Shown: positions 51,524 through 59,803 of the stretch, piece after piece
Position numbering within the stretch: the first letter of the stretch is position 1
Layout: every line of letters starts with the position of its first letter
Assembly (NCBI GenBank): GCA_934572335.1
Contig: CAKTKU010000009.1
Coordinates: forward strand, 1-64,000
DNA length: 64,000 nt
Direction of reading: 5' to 3'
From: an uncultured Oscillospiraceae bacterium
GTDB taxonomy: Bacteria > Bacillota > Clostridia > Oscillospirales > Oscillospiraceae
Made by a program: the position numbers and the translations under genes
The notes under the pieces: model-generated
The model's input: only the letters and a program-made list of their open reading frames with translations
What the model was told of the DNA's origin: nothing
The model's database searches: none

Positions 51524-51565
51524 ATATTTGATATGTCGATTGCTCAGAAAGGCAGATGAGCGACT

Positions 51566-52291
51566 ATGATAAATGTGCTGATATGTGACGATGACGAACG
51601 CTTTTTGGCAGTACTTAAAAACTCGGCCAGCGACATACTGCGGAGCATGGGCATTCCTGCGGCGGTGTATGCTTATAGTCGGGCAGAGGATATAACGGAG
51701 GCAAATTATCAAGATTGCGATATTGCTTTTTTGGATATTGACTTCAGGGGGGAGACATACAGCGGCATGGACATTGCCCGCACACTGCGCAGGCACGGGA
51801 GCAAAGCCGTCATTGTTTTTGTTACCGACTATATACAGTTTGCCCCGGAGGGCTATGAGGTTCAGGCATTCAGGTACATATTAAAAGAGGAAATCAACAG
51901 TAAGCTTGCGCCGTATATTGACCAGATCATACAGCACATCCGCACAACAAGGAAGACCCTGCGCATTCAGACAACAGAGGGCGGCGTTGAACTTAGGACG
52001 GATGACATATATTTTGTGGAGGCACAAGGGCATATTCTCACCTTTCATGTGTGTGATGATAATAAGCGCGAATGGCTTCTTTTCAGCTCTGTCACCTTGA
52101 CGAGGATGGAAAGCGAACTTGTCGACCTTGGTTTTCTTCGCCTGCACAAGAGTTTTTTGGTAAATATGGCACATATAAAAAAGCTGACTGGTGAAGAGGT
52201 ACGGCTCGACAACGGCACAAGGCTTCGCGTGAGCAAGAAAATGTACCCGGAATCAAGGAAGAGATATATGATGTGGATGGGAGAGAACTAA
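51566..52291 (+). CDS. agrA: AgrA-like LytTR response regulator
   Basis: 241 aa. The receiver domain has DDDER (acidic pocket), IAFLDIDFRGETYSG (phospho-acceptor Asp) and the Lys in RYILKEE. The C-terminal LytTR domain is VELRTDDIYFVEAQGHILTFHV, LGFLRLHKSFLVNMAHIKKLTGEEVRLDNGTRLRVSKK. LytTR proteins bind pairs of 9-bp direct repeats with 12-bp gaps, and two such sites lie before agrB. It is cotranscribed with agrC, which begins at the next base. Confidence 0.93.
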   Translation: MINVLICDDDERFLAVLKNSASDILRSMGIPAAVYAYSRAEDITEANYQDCDIAFLDIDFRGETYSGMDIARTLRRHGSKAVIVFVTDYIQFAPEGYEVQAFRYILKEEINSKLAPYIDQIIQHIRTTRKTLRIQTTEGGVELRTDDIYFVEAQGHILTFHVCDDNKREWLLFSSVTLTRMESELVDLGFLRLHKSFLVNMAHIKKLTGEEVRLDNGTRLRVSKKMYPESRKRYMMWMGEN

Positions 52292-53587
52292 TTGGAGTAT
52301 GTGGTGTCGGCGCTTTGGATAGGAATAGAGGTATCTGCGCTTTATCTGGTGTGCAGGGCATATATGCCGCAGAAAAATGGCGCGGGATATACCTTGTGCG
52401 TGTTCCTGCTTGAGCTTTGTATAACATATATCTATTGCAACTTTATACCCAGTGCAACGGGGAATCCGTATGTCAGAATAGTGTTGTCCTTTGCCGTGTC
52501 GTTCTCCGCGGTGAGCCTGACGTTTAATGGCGCATGGTATACGCGCACGCTGATCGCGGCGCTGTGGCTTGTATGTATGGGGCTTGTGGACACTATCCTT
52601 CTGTCGGCGGTCTCAACGGTTCTTGGAATATCGGTCTCCGATCTGACGGATAAAAGATGGCTGTATGTCGCGGTGTGCACGGTCGATAAATGCGCGGTGC
52701 TCTTTGCCGCATGGTGTGTGTTCTATCTCAAACGGGGAAAAGGGCATTCCCCGTCAGCCAGCAGACGGCTTATGCTGATGGTGCTGTTCCCGGTCATAAG
52801 CCTTGCGATGATGTGCGTTATTTTTGATATTTATAAAGATCAGGAAGACTTATCGATCAACGCAATCGTTTTTAGCGTGATACTGGGGCTTGCCAATGTA
52901 GCGAATATATATCTGATGACAAGTCTTGACAGAACATATAAAGCGGAACAGCAGCTTATTATGCTCAATCAGAGTATGCAGCTTCAATCGGCGAGCTATG
53001 CGGCGCTTGAAAAAAGCTATAAATCTCAGCGGGCAGCAACGCATGAGTTTAAACATCAATTGCGCGCGATACGTGCTCTGCTGGAACAGGACAAGGTTTA
53101 CGAGGCGATGGATTATATAGACGGGCTTCAAATCTCGCAGACATCGCGGATGTTCATTTCCAATACGGGCAATCCTATTATTGATGCTGTTTTGAACGAC
53201 AAGTACCACACAGCAAAAGATAAGAATATCAATTTCCATTTGAAAGTGAACGACCTGTCAGCGGTAAAAGCAGAGACGGATGCCCTTGTTGTGCTTCTGT
53301 CGAATCTGCTGGATAACGCAATAGAAGCCTGTGAGCGGGTCGATACTGAGCGAGAGATAAACTGCTCTTTCCTTGCGAAAAACGACAGCTTTTTTATTTT
53401 GATAAAGAATACCTCCCTGCCGGTGACTATCAATGAGAATAGGATAGAAACGGTCAAGCAGCCAAGCTTTGAGCATGGTTTTGGCTTGCCGAGCATAAAA
53501 CGGGTTTTGACCCAGCTGGACGGGGATTTTGCGATGGAGTATTCGGATGGTTGGTTTTGCTTTACCGCCGAGATACCGCTGAATTAG
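52292..53587 (+). CDS. agrC: AgrC-like GHKL sensor kinase
   Basis: 431 aa with a TTG start (GGGAGAG before it) immediately after the agrA stop. Six or seven membrane helices fill residues 1-205, as in peptide-sensing AgrC proteins. The dimerisation helix carries the phospho-acceptor His (THEFKHQLRAIRALL). The GHKL ATPase has N-box LLDNAIEACE and G-box HGFGLPSIKRVL, and lacks the F-box as usual for this class. A terminator at 53608-53643 separates it from agrBD. Confidence 0.92.
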   Translation: MEYVVSALWIGIEVSALYLVCRAYMPQKNGAGYTLCVFLLELCITYIYCNFIPSATGNPYVRIVLSFAVSFSAVSLTFNGAWYTRTLIAALWLVCMGLVDTILLSAVSTVLGISVSDLTDKRWLYVAVCTVDKCAVLFAAWCVFYLKRGKGHSPSASRRLMLMVLFPVISLAMMCVIFDIYKDQEDLSINAIVFSVILGLANVANIYLMTSLDRTYKAEQQLIMLNQSMQLQSASYAALEKSYKSQRAATHEFKHQLRAIRALLEQDKVYEAMDYIDGLQISQTSRMFISNTGNPIIDAVLNDKYHTAKDKNINFHLKVNDLSAVKAETDALVVLLSNLLDNAIEACERVDTEREINCSFLAKNDSFFILIKNTSLPVTINENRIETVKQPSFEHGFGLPSIKRVLTQLDGDFAMEYSDGWFCFTAEIPLN

Positions 53588-53607
53588 ACGCCAACAGAAT
53601 AGATTTA

Positions 53608-53643
53608 AATGCCGCAGCGCGCAAAAGCAGCTGCGGCATTTTT
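53608..53643 (+). terminator. agrAC terminator
   Basis: A perfect 11-bp stem AATGCCGCAGC/GCTGCGGCATT with an 11-nt loop and TTTTT. Confidence 0.88.
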
Positions 53644-53659
53644 GCGTCTTGAACCTGCG

Positions 53660-53733
53660 ACCACCCCAGTTGCGCTGAAAACCACCCCAGTTGCGCTGAA
53701 CGTATTGAAAGTGTGGTCGAGTTTTGTTATGTT
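53660..53733 (+). promoter_or_regulatory. agrBD promoter with two AgrA-type direct repeats
   Basis: ACCACCCCAGTTGCGCTGAA occurs twice, at 53660-53679 and 53681-53700, so the period is exactly 21 bp: the LytTR spacing (9-bp site plus 12-bp gap). The core CCAGTTGCG resembles the AgrA site ACAGTTAAG. Four bases later comes the promoter TTGAAA (53705-53710), 17-bp spacer, TATGTT (53728-53733). Confidence 0.8.
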
Positions 53734-53756
53734 CAAGACGGAAAGGGGATGGGGAT

Positions 53757-54362
53757 ATGGAAAAACTGGTCAATGAAATAACTGAAAAGCTTGTCGCTTG
53801 CGAAGTCGTTGACAGCTGTGATGCTGAATGGTTTTCCTACGCGGTCCAGAAGAAGCTCATATCGCTTATCAGCGGTTCGGCGTTTTTGATTATTGGTGTT
53901 ATGTTAACTGAGCTCAGCACGGTAGCCGCGTACTTAGGTAGTTTTTATTTCCTGCGCACAAGAACAAACGGCTATCATGCAAAGACATTCATCCTTTGCT
54001 TGCTGTATTCGCTCGCCTTGGAGTTGGCTATGCTGTATCTCCTGCTGCCGGAGCTGAACACGTTTTGGGCATTCGCTCTGAACGCAATCTGTATAGCATG
54101 TGTTTTCCTGCTTGCCCCGGTAAATGACCGAAGCATCCACTTGAACGCGGCGGAATTGAAAGCCTGCAAGCGGAGCGGGAGAGCAAGAATGCTGCTGCTT
54201 GACGCTTTGCTGATAGCGGCGTACCTGCTGTCCGCTGACAGCGTTGTGAATGGACTGACTCTCGGAAACACAATGACCGCTTTGCTGTTGGTCATTGCAA
54301 AAATAAAAAAGGAGAACAAAGACAATGAAGAAAATGACAGAGTGCCTCAAGAAAGCCGGTAG
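53757..54362 (+). CDS. agrB: AgrB-family peptide-processing membrane protease
   Basis: 201 aa from ATG 53757 (AAGGGG 8 nt upstream). The catalytic His and Cys lie seven residues apart in RTNGYHAKTFILCLL, as in AgrB. Hydrophobic helices follow. AgrB cuts the AgrD precursor and forms the thiolactone ring. The gene overlaps agrD by 38 bases. Confidence 0.93.
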   Translation: MEKLVNEITEKLVACEVVDSCDAEWFSYAVQKKLISLISGSAFLIIGVMLTELSTVAAYLGSFYFLRTRTNGYHAKTFILCLLYSLALELAMLYLLLPELNTFWAFALNAICIACVFLLAPVNDRSIHLNAAELKACKRSGRARMLLLDALLIAAYLLSADSVVNGLTLGNTMTALLLVIAKIKKENKDNEENDRVPQESR

Positions 54363-54498
54363 AAAAGCGACAGCCAGAATATCAGACCGCGAGCGCCGCG
54401 GCTGGCCTCCGGGGTGCAGCAGCTTCACCTATCAGCCCATGCGTCCGAGCGCCCGGGAGAGAATCGCAGACAAGCCCGACACGGTAGAAAATACTTGA
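54325..54498 (+). CDS. agrD: AgrD-like autoinducing peptide precursor (57 aa)
   Basis: The frame starts inside agrB (GGAG 10 nt upstream). The first 20 residues form a basic amphipathic leader (MKKMTECLKKAGRKATARIS). The signal segment is RRGWPPGCSSFTYQPMRP. Cys31 is followed by SSFTY and then QPMRP, the same position as the (Y/W)xQP-x-P segment that follows the ring in many clostridial AgrD peptides. A thiolactone or lactone of C-S-S-F-T-Y is the most likely product. The C-terminal tail is charged as required for AgrB recognition. The overlapping frame and short length are why gene callers could miss it. Confidence 0.88.
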   Translation: MKKMTECLKKAGRKATARISDRERRGWPPGCSSFTYQPMRPSARERIADKPDTVENT

Positions 54499-54610
54499 AG
54501 CTCAAGTATGAATACAAAAGAAAGCGGTGATTCCAATGGGCCAGATCAGTTTCCACTCGCAGGGAACAATATCCAGCAATCAACGTCAAAAAATACAATG
54601 AAAGGAAAAT

Positions 54611-55057
54611 ATGAAAATGAAAAAGAGACTTATATCCGCACTGCTGGTGCTCGTTCTGGTAATATGCGTTTTCCCGGTCAGCGCGTTTGCTGTAGGTACG
54701 CCAGTTGCTCCTCCTTCAAATTTGGGGAATGACCAGACTTTTTTCTATAACGCCTATGGTCAGTATTACATTGTTGATAAAACTACGCAGGTATCTTACG
54801 GCGCGGTATGGGGATATGTTACCTGCATTCAAGACCTGATGAATCGATTTTATGAATGCACCGGAAACAAAGCATATTATGTCGGGAATGTGGACAGCGA
54901 TTTTGGAGATAAAACCAGAAGTGCCGTGCTGACATTTCAGGCAAATCAGGGAATAACCGCTGACGGTATAGTTGGTTATGGTACGTGGACAGTATTTAAT
55001 ACAAGATGGCAGTATGACCTCAGTCTCAGCCAAAAAATTCTCCCGCATCTGACTTGA
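54611..55057 (+). CDS. Secreted peptidoglycan-binding-domain protein
   Basis: 148 aa with a signal peptide (MKKRLISALLVLVLVICVFPVSAFA; ATG 54611 with AAAGGA). The mature part has a PG_binding_1 domain (VTCIQDLMNRFYECTGNKAYYVGNVDSDFGDKTRSAVLTFQANQGITADGIVGYGTWTVF). No catalytic domain is attached. It follows agrD by 112 bases that contain only a doubtful 21-codon frame, so it may be part of the agrBD transcript or an agr target. Confidence 0.88.
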   Translation: MKMKKRLISALLVLVLVICVFPVSAFAVGTPVAPPSNLGNDQTFFYNAYGQYYIVDKTTQVSYGAVWGYVTCIQDLMNRFYECTGNKAYYVGNVDSDFGDKTRSAVLTFQANQGITADGIVGYGTWTVFNTRWQYDLSLSQKILPHLT

Positions 55058-55102
55058 TGGCAATATCAGAGAAAAGCGGCTATAAAGCTGTAATTTGAAT
55101 TT

Positions 55103-55140
55103 GAAGATATGCCTAGAGGATTTCCCTCGGGCATATCTTC
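55103..55140. promoter_or_regulatory. Hairpin before the first lipoprotein gene
   Basis: GAAGATATGCC (55103-55113) pairs with GGCATATCTTC (55130-55140), with an inner GAGG/CCTC stem. No U-run follows; the ribosome binding site AAAGGAG lies just behind. It may end the previous transcript inefficiently or stabilise the next one. Confidence 0.5.
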
Positions 55141-55156
55141 AGCAAAGGAGCACAAA

Positions 55157-57295
55157 ATGAAAAGGCTTTTTATGACATTGCTCATCGCCATACTCGTCTG
55201 CGGTTTGACATCGTGTTCCGGAGAGCGCGGAGCGGGCAACAGCCCGGTTGAAGAGATCGACGCGGCTACAGAAGCGGAAAAAACCGTCACGCCGTGCTTT
55301 GCCCTCAAAACATCGAATGGAGAAAGCGACATATGGACGAGTGATCGGCTTGCCGCCTTCGACCGTTTTGTATATTATATCGGCAGTGATAGCAACAAAT
55401 ATTATGTAAACTGTTTTGACTGCGAAACAGCTGCCAATATGGAACTGCTGAGTTCCGCGGACAAGCTCTATTGTGACATTTCTGTGGACTTGGACGGTGT
55501 GGTGTATGTCCTTGCTGCGTCCGCAAACGAGGACGGAAACTATGAGGTCATCATGCTTGATACGCTGGGTAATACCGTTGAAAGCTATCCTTTCGGAAAA
55601 CTGGACACGGCCGACGGGTGGCTTCCGAGTCAACTTGAGGTTTATGGAGGAAAGCTGTTTATTATAGGGAACGAGCAGCTTGTCTCAGCCGAGATCGAAT
55701 CGGGGATAAAAGTCCTGCAAACGGTGCAGGTGCAGTCCGGAGCGAAGCTTGCGCGTACACATGACGGTGAGATACTGTTGGCGTATAATAGGGAAAACAA
55801 TTACCGCATTGATGTATATTCGCCTTTGGAGGAAAACCTAAGCCCAGCAGACAGCGTGGCATTTAATATACCGTTTACGGATGTGAGTGGCGGTGCGGTT
55901 TGGGATGCTTATCTGAGCAGCAGCAACGCGCTTTTTGGGTATCGCTTTGATACGAAAGAGCTTAAAAAGCTTTTTTCATGGAACGGCATAGGTATCATAC
56001 AGGGAAGCGTAGCCGAGGCAAAAGGCAAGCTTGTATGTGCTGGGCGTATTTCGTATGATAAGCCGTCTCCACCACTCATACTTGTGCCGATTGAGGTGAG
56101 CGCGGAGAACAGCGGTGTGATACGCTTTGCGACAACAGACCCCAACGGTATAGATTTCCGCGTTCAAGAGGCAATAAGAGCATGGAACGGCAGTCATCCA
56201 GACTGCCCGATAGAGATCGTGGATTATTCCGTGTATGGCGGCGGGAACAGTACATTGTCTGCCACAAAGCTTATGGCGGACGTTGTGGCGGGAAATATGC
56301 CGGATATATATGATTTTTCCATGACTTCTGTCGACACCATTCCTTCCTCGGCGCAGCTTGCCAGACGCGGCTTGCTGGAAAACATATATCCATATATCGA
56401 CAGCGACCCGGAGTTGGCGCGCGCCGACTTCGTACCCGGTGTGATCAACTCGCTGGAAATAAATAGCGGGCTGTATGAGGTGGTTCCGGCATTTTCCATA
56501 GTGACTACTATAGCATCTTCAAACGCGGTCGGATCAGAAGAAAACTGGACGTATGACGCTCTGAACTCTGTGGTGAAGAGCAGCGATTTCTTCGACACTG
56601 TTTTTGACAATCACCATGACCGTATGTGGCTGTTGGGCAATATTGTTGATGCTTCCGGCGAGAAGCTTGTGAACTGGTCTGCCGGCAAATGCTATTTTGA
56701 ATCGGATTATTTCAGAAATGTGCTCGAGACTGTGAAGCAAATGCCGGAGACAGGAGAGCAGATGGAAAGCGCCGTGCTGTCTGATGAGGTCTCGACGAGC
56801 ACGGGCTTGTTGTACTATATAAACGCAAATGATGTGTGGATGGCGAGCACTGCGCCGCAGGCATTTTTCGAGGATTACTGTTTTCCGGGGCTGCCGGAGG
56901 TTGGCAGTGCTGTCTATCCGCTCCTCAGCTACGGTATTTCGGCATATTCAGAGAACAAGAATCTTTGCTGGCAATTTCTGCGGCAGTTTCTAACAGAAGA
57001 ATACAAGATGAAATTCTTCATTTCACCGAGGATGGACGGGCTGAGAGAGCAGGTAAGCAGCACGTGGGAGGGCTTCATCGATATTCGGCAGTATCACCCA
57101 TACGGACTGGAGGCAATGAACAAGCTTGCGGATATTATCATTGATGCGGACACTGTTGTCCGCCATGATGCGCAGATATGGCAGGTCGTACATGCAGCGG
57201 CGGGAGCATATTTTGCCGGAGACCAGAGTGTGGAGGACACCATGAAGCAGATACAAAGCAGGGTCAGCATCTACCTTGCCGAGCAGTACGGCTGA
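55157..57295 (+). CDS. Solute-binding lipoprotein with N-terminal propeller-like region (agr-linked)
   Basis: 712 aa from ATG 55157 (AAAGGAG). The lipoprotein signal ends in CGLTSC (Cys20). Residues about 50-310 contain repeated short beta motifs (LDGVVYVLAA, GGKLFIIGN, HDGEILLAYN) like a beta-propeller. Residues about 330-700 look like an extracellular solute-binding protein of the SBP_bac_1 type (VQEAIRAWNGSHPD, ADVVAGNMPDIYDF, ENIYPYIDSDPEL). The C-terminus MKQIQSRVSIYLAEQYG is shared with the paralog at 57423. No permease or ATPase lies nearby, so it may be a sensor or binding protein. It is more AT-rich than the paralog. Confidence 0.85.
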   Translation: MKRLFMTLLIAILVCGLTSCSGERGAGNSPVEEIDAATEAEKTVTPCFALKTSNGESDIWTSDRLAAFDRFVYYIGSDSNKYYVNCFDCETAANMELLSSADKLYCDISVDLDGVVYVLAASANEDGNYEVIMLDTLGNTVESYPFGKLDTADGWLPSQLEVYGGKLFIIGNEQLVSAEIESGIKVLQTVQVQSGAKLARTHDGEILLAYNRENNYRIDVYSPLEENLSPADSVAFNIPFTDVSGGAVWDAYLSSSNALFGYRFDTKELKKLFSWNGIGIIQGSVAEAKGKLVCAGRISYDKPSPPLILVPIEVSAENSGVIRFATTDPNGIDFRVQEAIRAWNGSHPDCPIEIVDYSVYGGGNSTLSATKLMADVVAGNMPDIYDFSMTSVDTIPSSAQLARRGLLENIYPYIDSDPELARADFVPGVINSLEINSGLYEVVPAFSIVTTIASSNAVGSEENWTYDALNSVVKSSDFFDTVFDNHHDRMWLLGNIVDASGEKLVNWSAGKCYFESDYFRNVLETVKQMPETGEQMESAVLSDEVSTSTGLLYYINANDVWMASTAPQAFFEDYCFPGLPEVGSAVYPLLSYGISAYSENKNLCWQFLRQFLTEEYKMKFFISPRMDGLREQVSSTWEGFIDIRQYHPYGLEAMNKLADIIIDADTVVRHDAQIWQVVHAAAGAYFAGDQSVEDTMKQIQSRVSIYLAEQYG

Positions 57296-57299
57296 TACG

Positions 57300-57342
57300 C
57301 AACAGGCGCGGCAGCCTCCCATATGCCGCGTCTGTTGTTTTT
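57300..57342 (+). terminator. Terminator, copy 2 of a 43-bp repeat
   Basis: Identical in all 43 bases to 51428-51470; here it ends the first lipoprotein transcript. The copies are direct repeats 5.87 kb apart around the agr segment. Confidence 0.9.
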
Positions 57343-57422
57343 AAAAATCATGAAACCTTTTCCAGTAAAAATACGTCAATATAGATAGACACAAACCGAA
57401 AACTGATGATTCGGGAGGGAAG

Positions 57423-59702
57423 ATGATGAAAAACCTGCGAAAGCAAGTGTGCTTTGCGCTGCTTGCCGCGATGCTGCTGGGGCTGTGCGCCTGCGGCGCG
57501 AGCCCGGCGGAGCCAAAGCCAACGCTGCCCGCCGCCCCGGCAACAGCGGAACCCACCGCCGCGCCCACGCCGGAGCCCGTTGCGACGGCGCGCCCGACCG
57601 TCCCCGGCTATATAGCCTCCGAGATACCGAATCCCGACTGGGTCGAGCGGTTTTATACCGCCGACGTGTACGGGGACAAGTTCTATCTCCAGACAGATAC
57701 AACGGACGGTATGCCGGCCGTGGCAGTGTTCGACACGCTCACGGACACATTTTCGCGCATCGACATAAACCTTGATGGGCTTCATAACCCCGTCATAGGC
57801 GAAATCTCGGCGGCGGAGAACACGCTCTGGCTCTTTGTGTATGAGACCGAAACACTGGAAGAAATACAGAACAATAGCTACTCCGACGAGCTTGGTATTT
57901 ATCTCGTCTGCGTGAATCTCGACACCGGGGAACAGATGTGCAGCATTATCCGGTGGAAAAACACGAACAGCGAAGCGCCCGCTTATCTGTTGGCGCTCGA
58001 CAATGACCGCGCGCTCACGGGCAACGATCTCAACGAGAGCGACCCAATCGCACTTATAGACCGAAGCGCGAACGTTATCGGTGTGCCGGAGACTATCCTG
58101 CGCGGCAATGTGGGGCGCGTGCGCGTGAACGGCGAGCTGTGGCTGCAATCGGACGCTGGGCTTGCCCCGTATGACACAGGCACGCTCCAATTCACCGGCA
58201 CGCCCGTGCCGGAGCTGTCCAATCAGCCGTATATTTATTCAAGCAACTGCGGGCGCATCCTCGTGACGCGCGATAATGTGCTCTATGCCTACGACCCCGC
58301 GACGCGGGAGGAGACGGAGGTCTTCAGGTGGATGGATGTCGCGCTCAGCATTAAGCGCATATGCGGCAGATACGGTCTGGAAAACTCCAACGGAGACATT
58401 TATCATCTCACGGACAGAATAACGAAAATATCTATGGGGGAAGTACCCGTAAAGGACACGCTCACGCTTGCCTGTCTCGGCGATACCACCTCCGACGGCT
58501 ACCCGGTCAACGGCGGCTACTTCGGCTCGACAAACAGAACATATGTCTACTCCGACACGCTCATGGACGCAATATTCCGCTTCAATAACTCCGACCCGGA
58601 TTACAGGGTGGAGATAAAGCCGTATATTTACAGCAGCGAGGAAGAGCGCACACGACTGCTCATTGACCTTGCCACGGGCGGCGAGGTCGACCTCATCGAC
58701 ACGAGCCTCCTGCCGGACGGCGCAGCGGACAGCAGTATGCTCGTTGATCTGCTGCCGTACCTCGACGCGGACGCGGGCATCAGCCGCGAGGACTTTATAC
58801 CTGGTATACTCTCTGCCATGATGCGGAACGGCGGGCTTTATGAATATATCGACCGCTTTGATATTCTCACCGTCACCACGCGGCAGAGCTTTGCCGAGGG
58901 CGGCGAGTGGACGGCGGAGCGGATGTGCCAGCTCGCGATGCAGAACCCGGAGCTGCGCATTGAGAACAACGCGGAAAACCTTGTGCTTCTCTTCTCACGC
59001 GCTGCGACGGCGGAGTTTATGGATACGGCAAATGCAGAGTGCCGCTTCACCGATCCCGCGTTTACAGAATGGCTCAAGCTCCTCAAGGCGCTCTGCACTT
59101 CCGACAGCCCCGATTGGCGCACGGAGGAATATACATTTTATATAGACTATGACTTTCCCACACATATCGGCGATAACTCGCGTCGCTTCGCGGGCGGGGA
59201 GTACAGCGTTGTCGGCTTCCCGAACGTTGAAAACGGCAGCTATCTCATGCGCTACGGTACGCCCACGGCGCGCGGCTATGGCAGCATTATAACTGACGGC
59301 ATGATGACGGGGGGCGCGGACACGAGCATCGGCATCATGGCATCCAGCCAGCACCGCGACGGTGCTTGGAGGTTTGTGAAGACCTATATGTCCGGCGCGG
59401 AGGATGTTGATCTGCTGTACGGCATACCGGCGAACAAAGCCAGCTTTGAGCGCGCCGTGACAAACGCGCTGGCGAGGGAGCAGGACGAGCGCGACAGGTA
59501 TCAGCGCTTTACGGAGAGCGACGCGGAGTATATCCGCTCCATTGCGTACAACACGACCAAGTGCGTCATAAATAGTCCCGAGGTCATGGACACCATGCGC
59601 ACTGTCATCAACGCATACCTCGGCGGACAATATACTGAGGAAGCAGCATCAGCCCAGCTCCAAAGCCGCCTGAGCATCTACTTAGCGGAGAAATACGGAT
59701 GA
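57423..59702 (+). CDS. Solute-binding lipoprotein with N-terminal propeller-like region (second copy)
   Basis: 759 aa. GGGAGG precedes two ATGs; the second (57426) has the better spacing. The lipobox is GLCAC after a hydrophobic signal, followed by an Ala/Pro/Thr-rich linker. Architecture as in the paralog: a beta-repeat region to about residue 330, then a solute-binding region (MDAIFRFNNSDPDYRVEIKPYI, RTRLLIDLATGGEVDLIDTS, VDLLPYLDADAGISREDFIPG). It ends in LQSRLSIYLAEKYG. GC content is like the housekeeping genes, so this may be the resident copy. No transporter partners are adjacent. Confidence 0.87.
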   Translation: MMKNLRKQVCFALLAAMLLGLCACGASPAEPKPTLPAAPATAEPTAAPTPEPVATARPTVPGYIASEIPNPDWVERFYTADVYGDKFYLQTDTTDGMPAVAVFDTLTDTFSRIDINLDGLHNPVIGEISAAENTLWLFVYETETLEEIQNNSYSDELGIYLVCVNLDTGEQMCSIIRWKNTNSEAPAYLLALDNDRALTGNDLNESDPIALIDRSANVIGVPETILRGNVGRVRVNGELWLQSDAGLAPYDTGTLQFTGTPVPELSNQPYIYSSNCGRILVTRDNVLYAYDPATREETEVFRWMDVALSIKRICGRYGLENSNGDIYHLTDRITKISMGEVPVKDTLTLACLGDTTSDGYPVNGGYFGSTNRTYVYSDTLMDAIFRFNNSDPDYRVEIKPYIYSSEEERTRLLIDLATGGEVDLIDTSLLPDGAADSSMLVDLLPYLDADAGISREDFIPGILSAMMRNGGLYEYIDRFDILTVTTRQSFAEGGEWTAERMCQLAMQNPELRIENNAENLVLLFSRAATAEFMDTANAECRFTDPAFTEWLKLLKALCTSDSPDWRTEEYTFYIDYDFPTHIGDNSRRFAGGEYSVVGFPNVENGSYLMRYGTPTARGYGSIITDGMMTGGADTSIGIMASSQHRDGAWRFVKTYMSGAEDVDLLYGIPANKASFERAVTNALAREQDERDRYQRFTESDAEYIRSIAYNTTKCVINSPEVMDTMRTVINAYLGGQYTEEAASAQLQSRLSIYLAEKYG

Positions 59703-59716
59703 TACCCCATATACGA

Positions 59717-59753
59717 CAAAGAAGCGTCCGCTTGCGCGGGCGCTCCTTTGTTT
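59717..59753. terminator. Terminator between the lipoprotein gene and glnN
   Basis: CAAAG-A-AGCG pairs with CGCT-C-CTTTG around a GC-rich inner part, followed by TTTG, between converging genes. Confidence 0.65.
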
Positions 59754-59803
59754 GCTGGAATAGTGAGGTATGAGGAAAAGTGAGGTAGCAATATATATTG
59801 ACC

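Noticed and set aside
53660..53700. Tandem repeat as a CRISPR or microsatellite
   Set aside because: Only two copies with a 1-base gap and no spacers; the 21-bp period and promoter position fit a LytTR binding site.
54536..54601. 21-codon frame between agrD and the PG-binding protein
   Set aside because: Weak ribosome binding site and no recognisable composition; could be real but cannot be supported.
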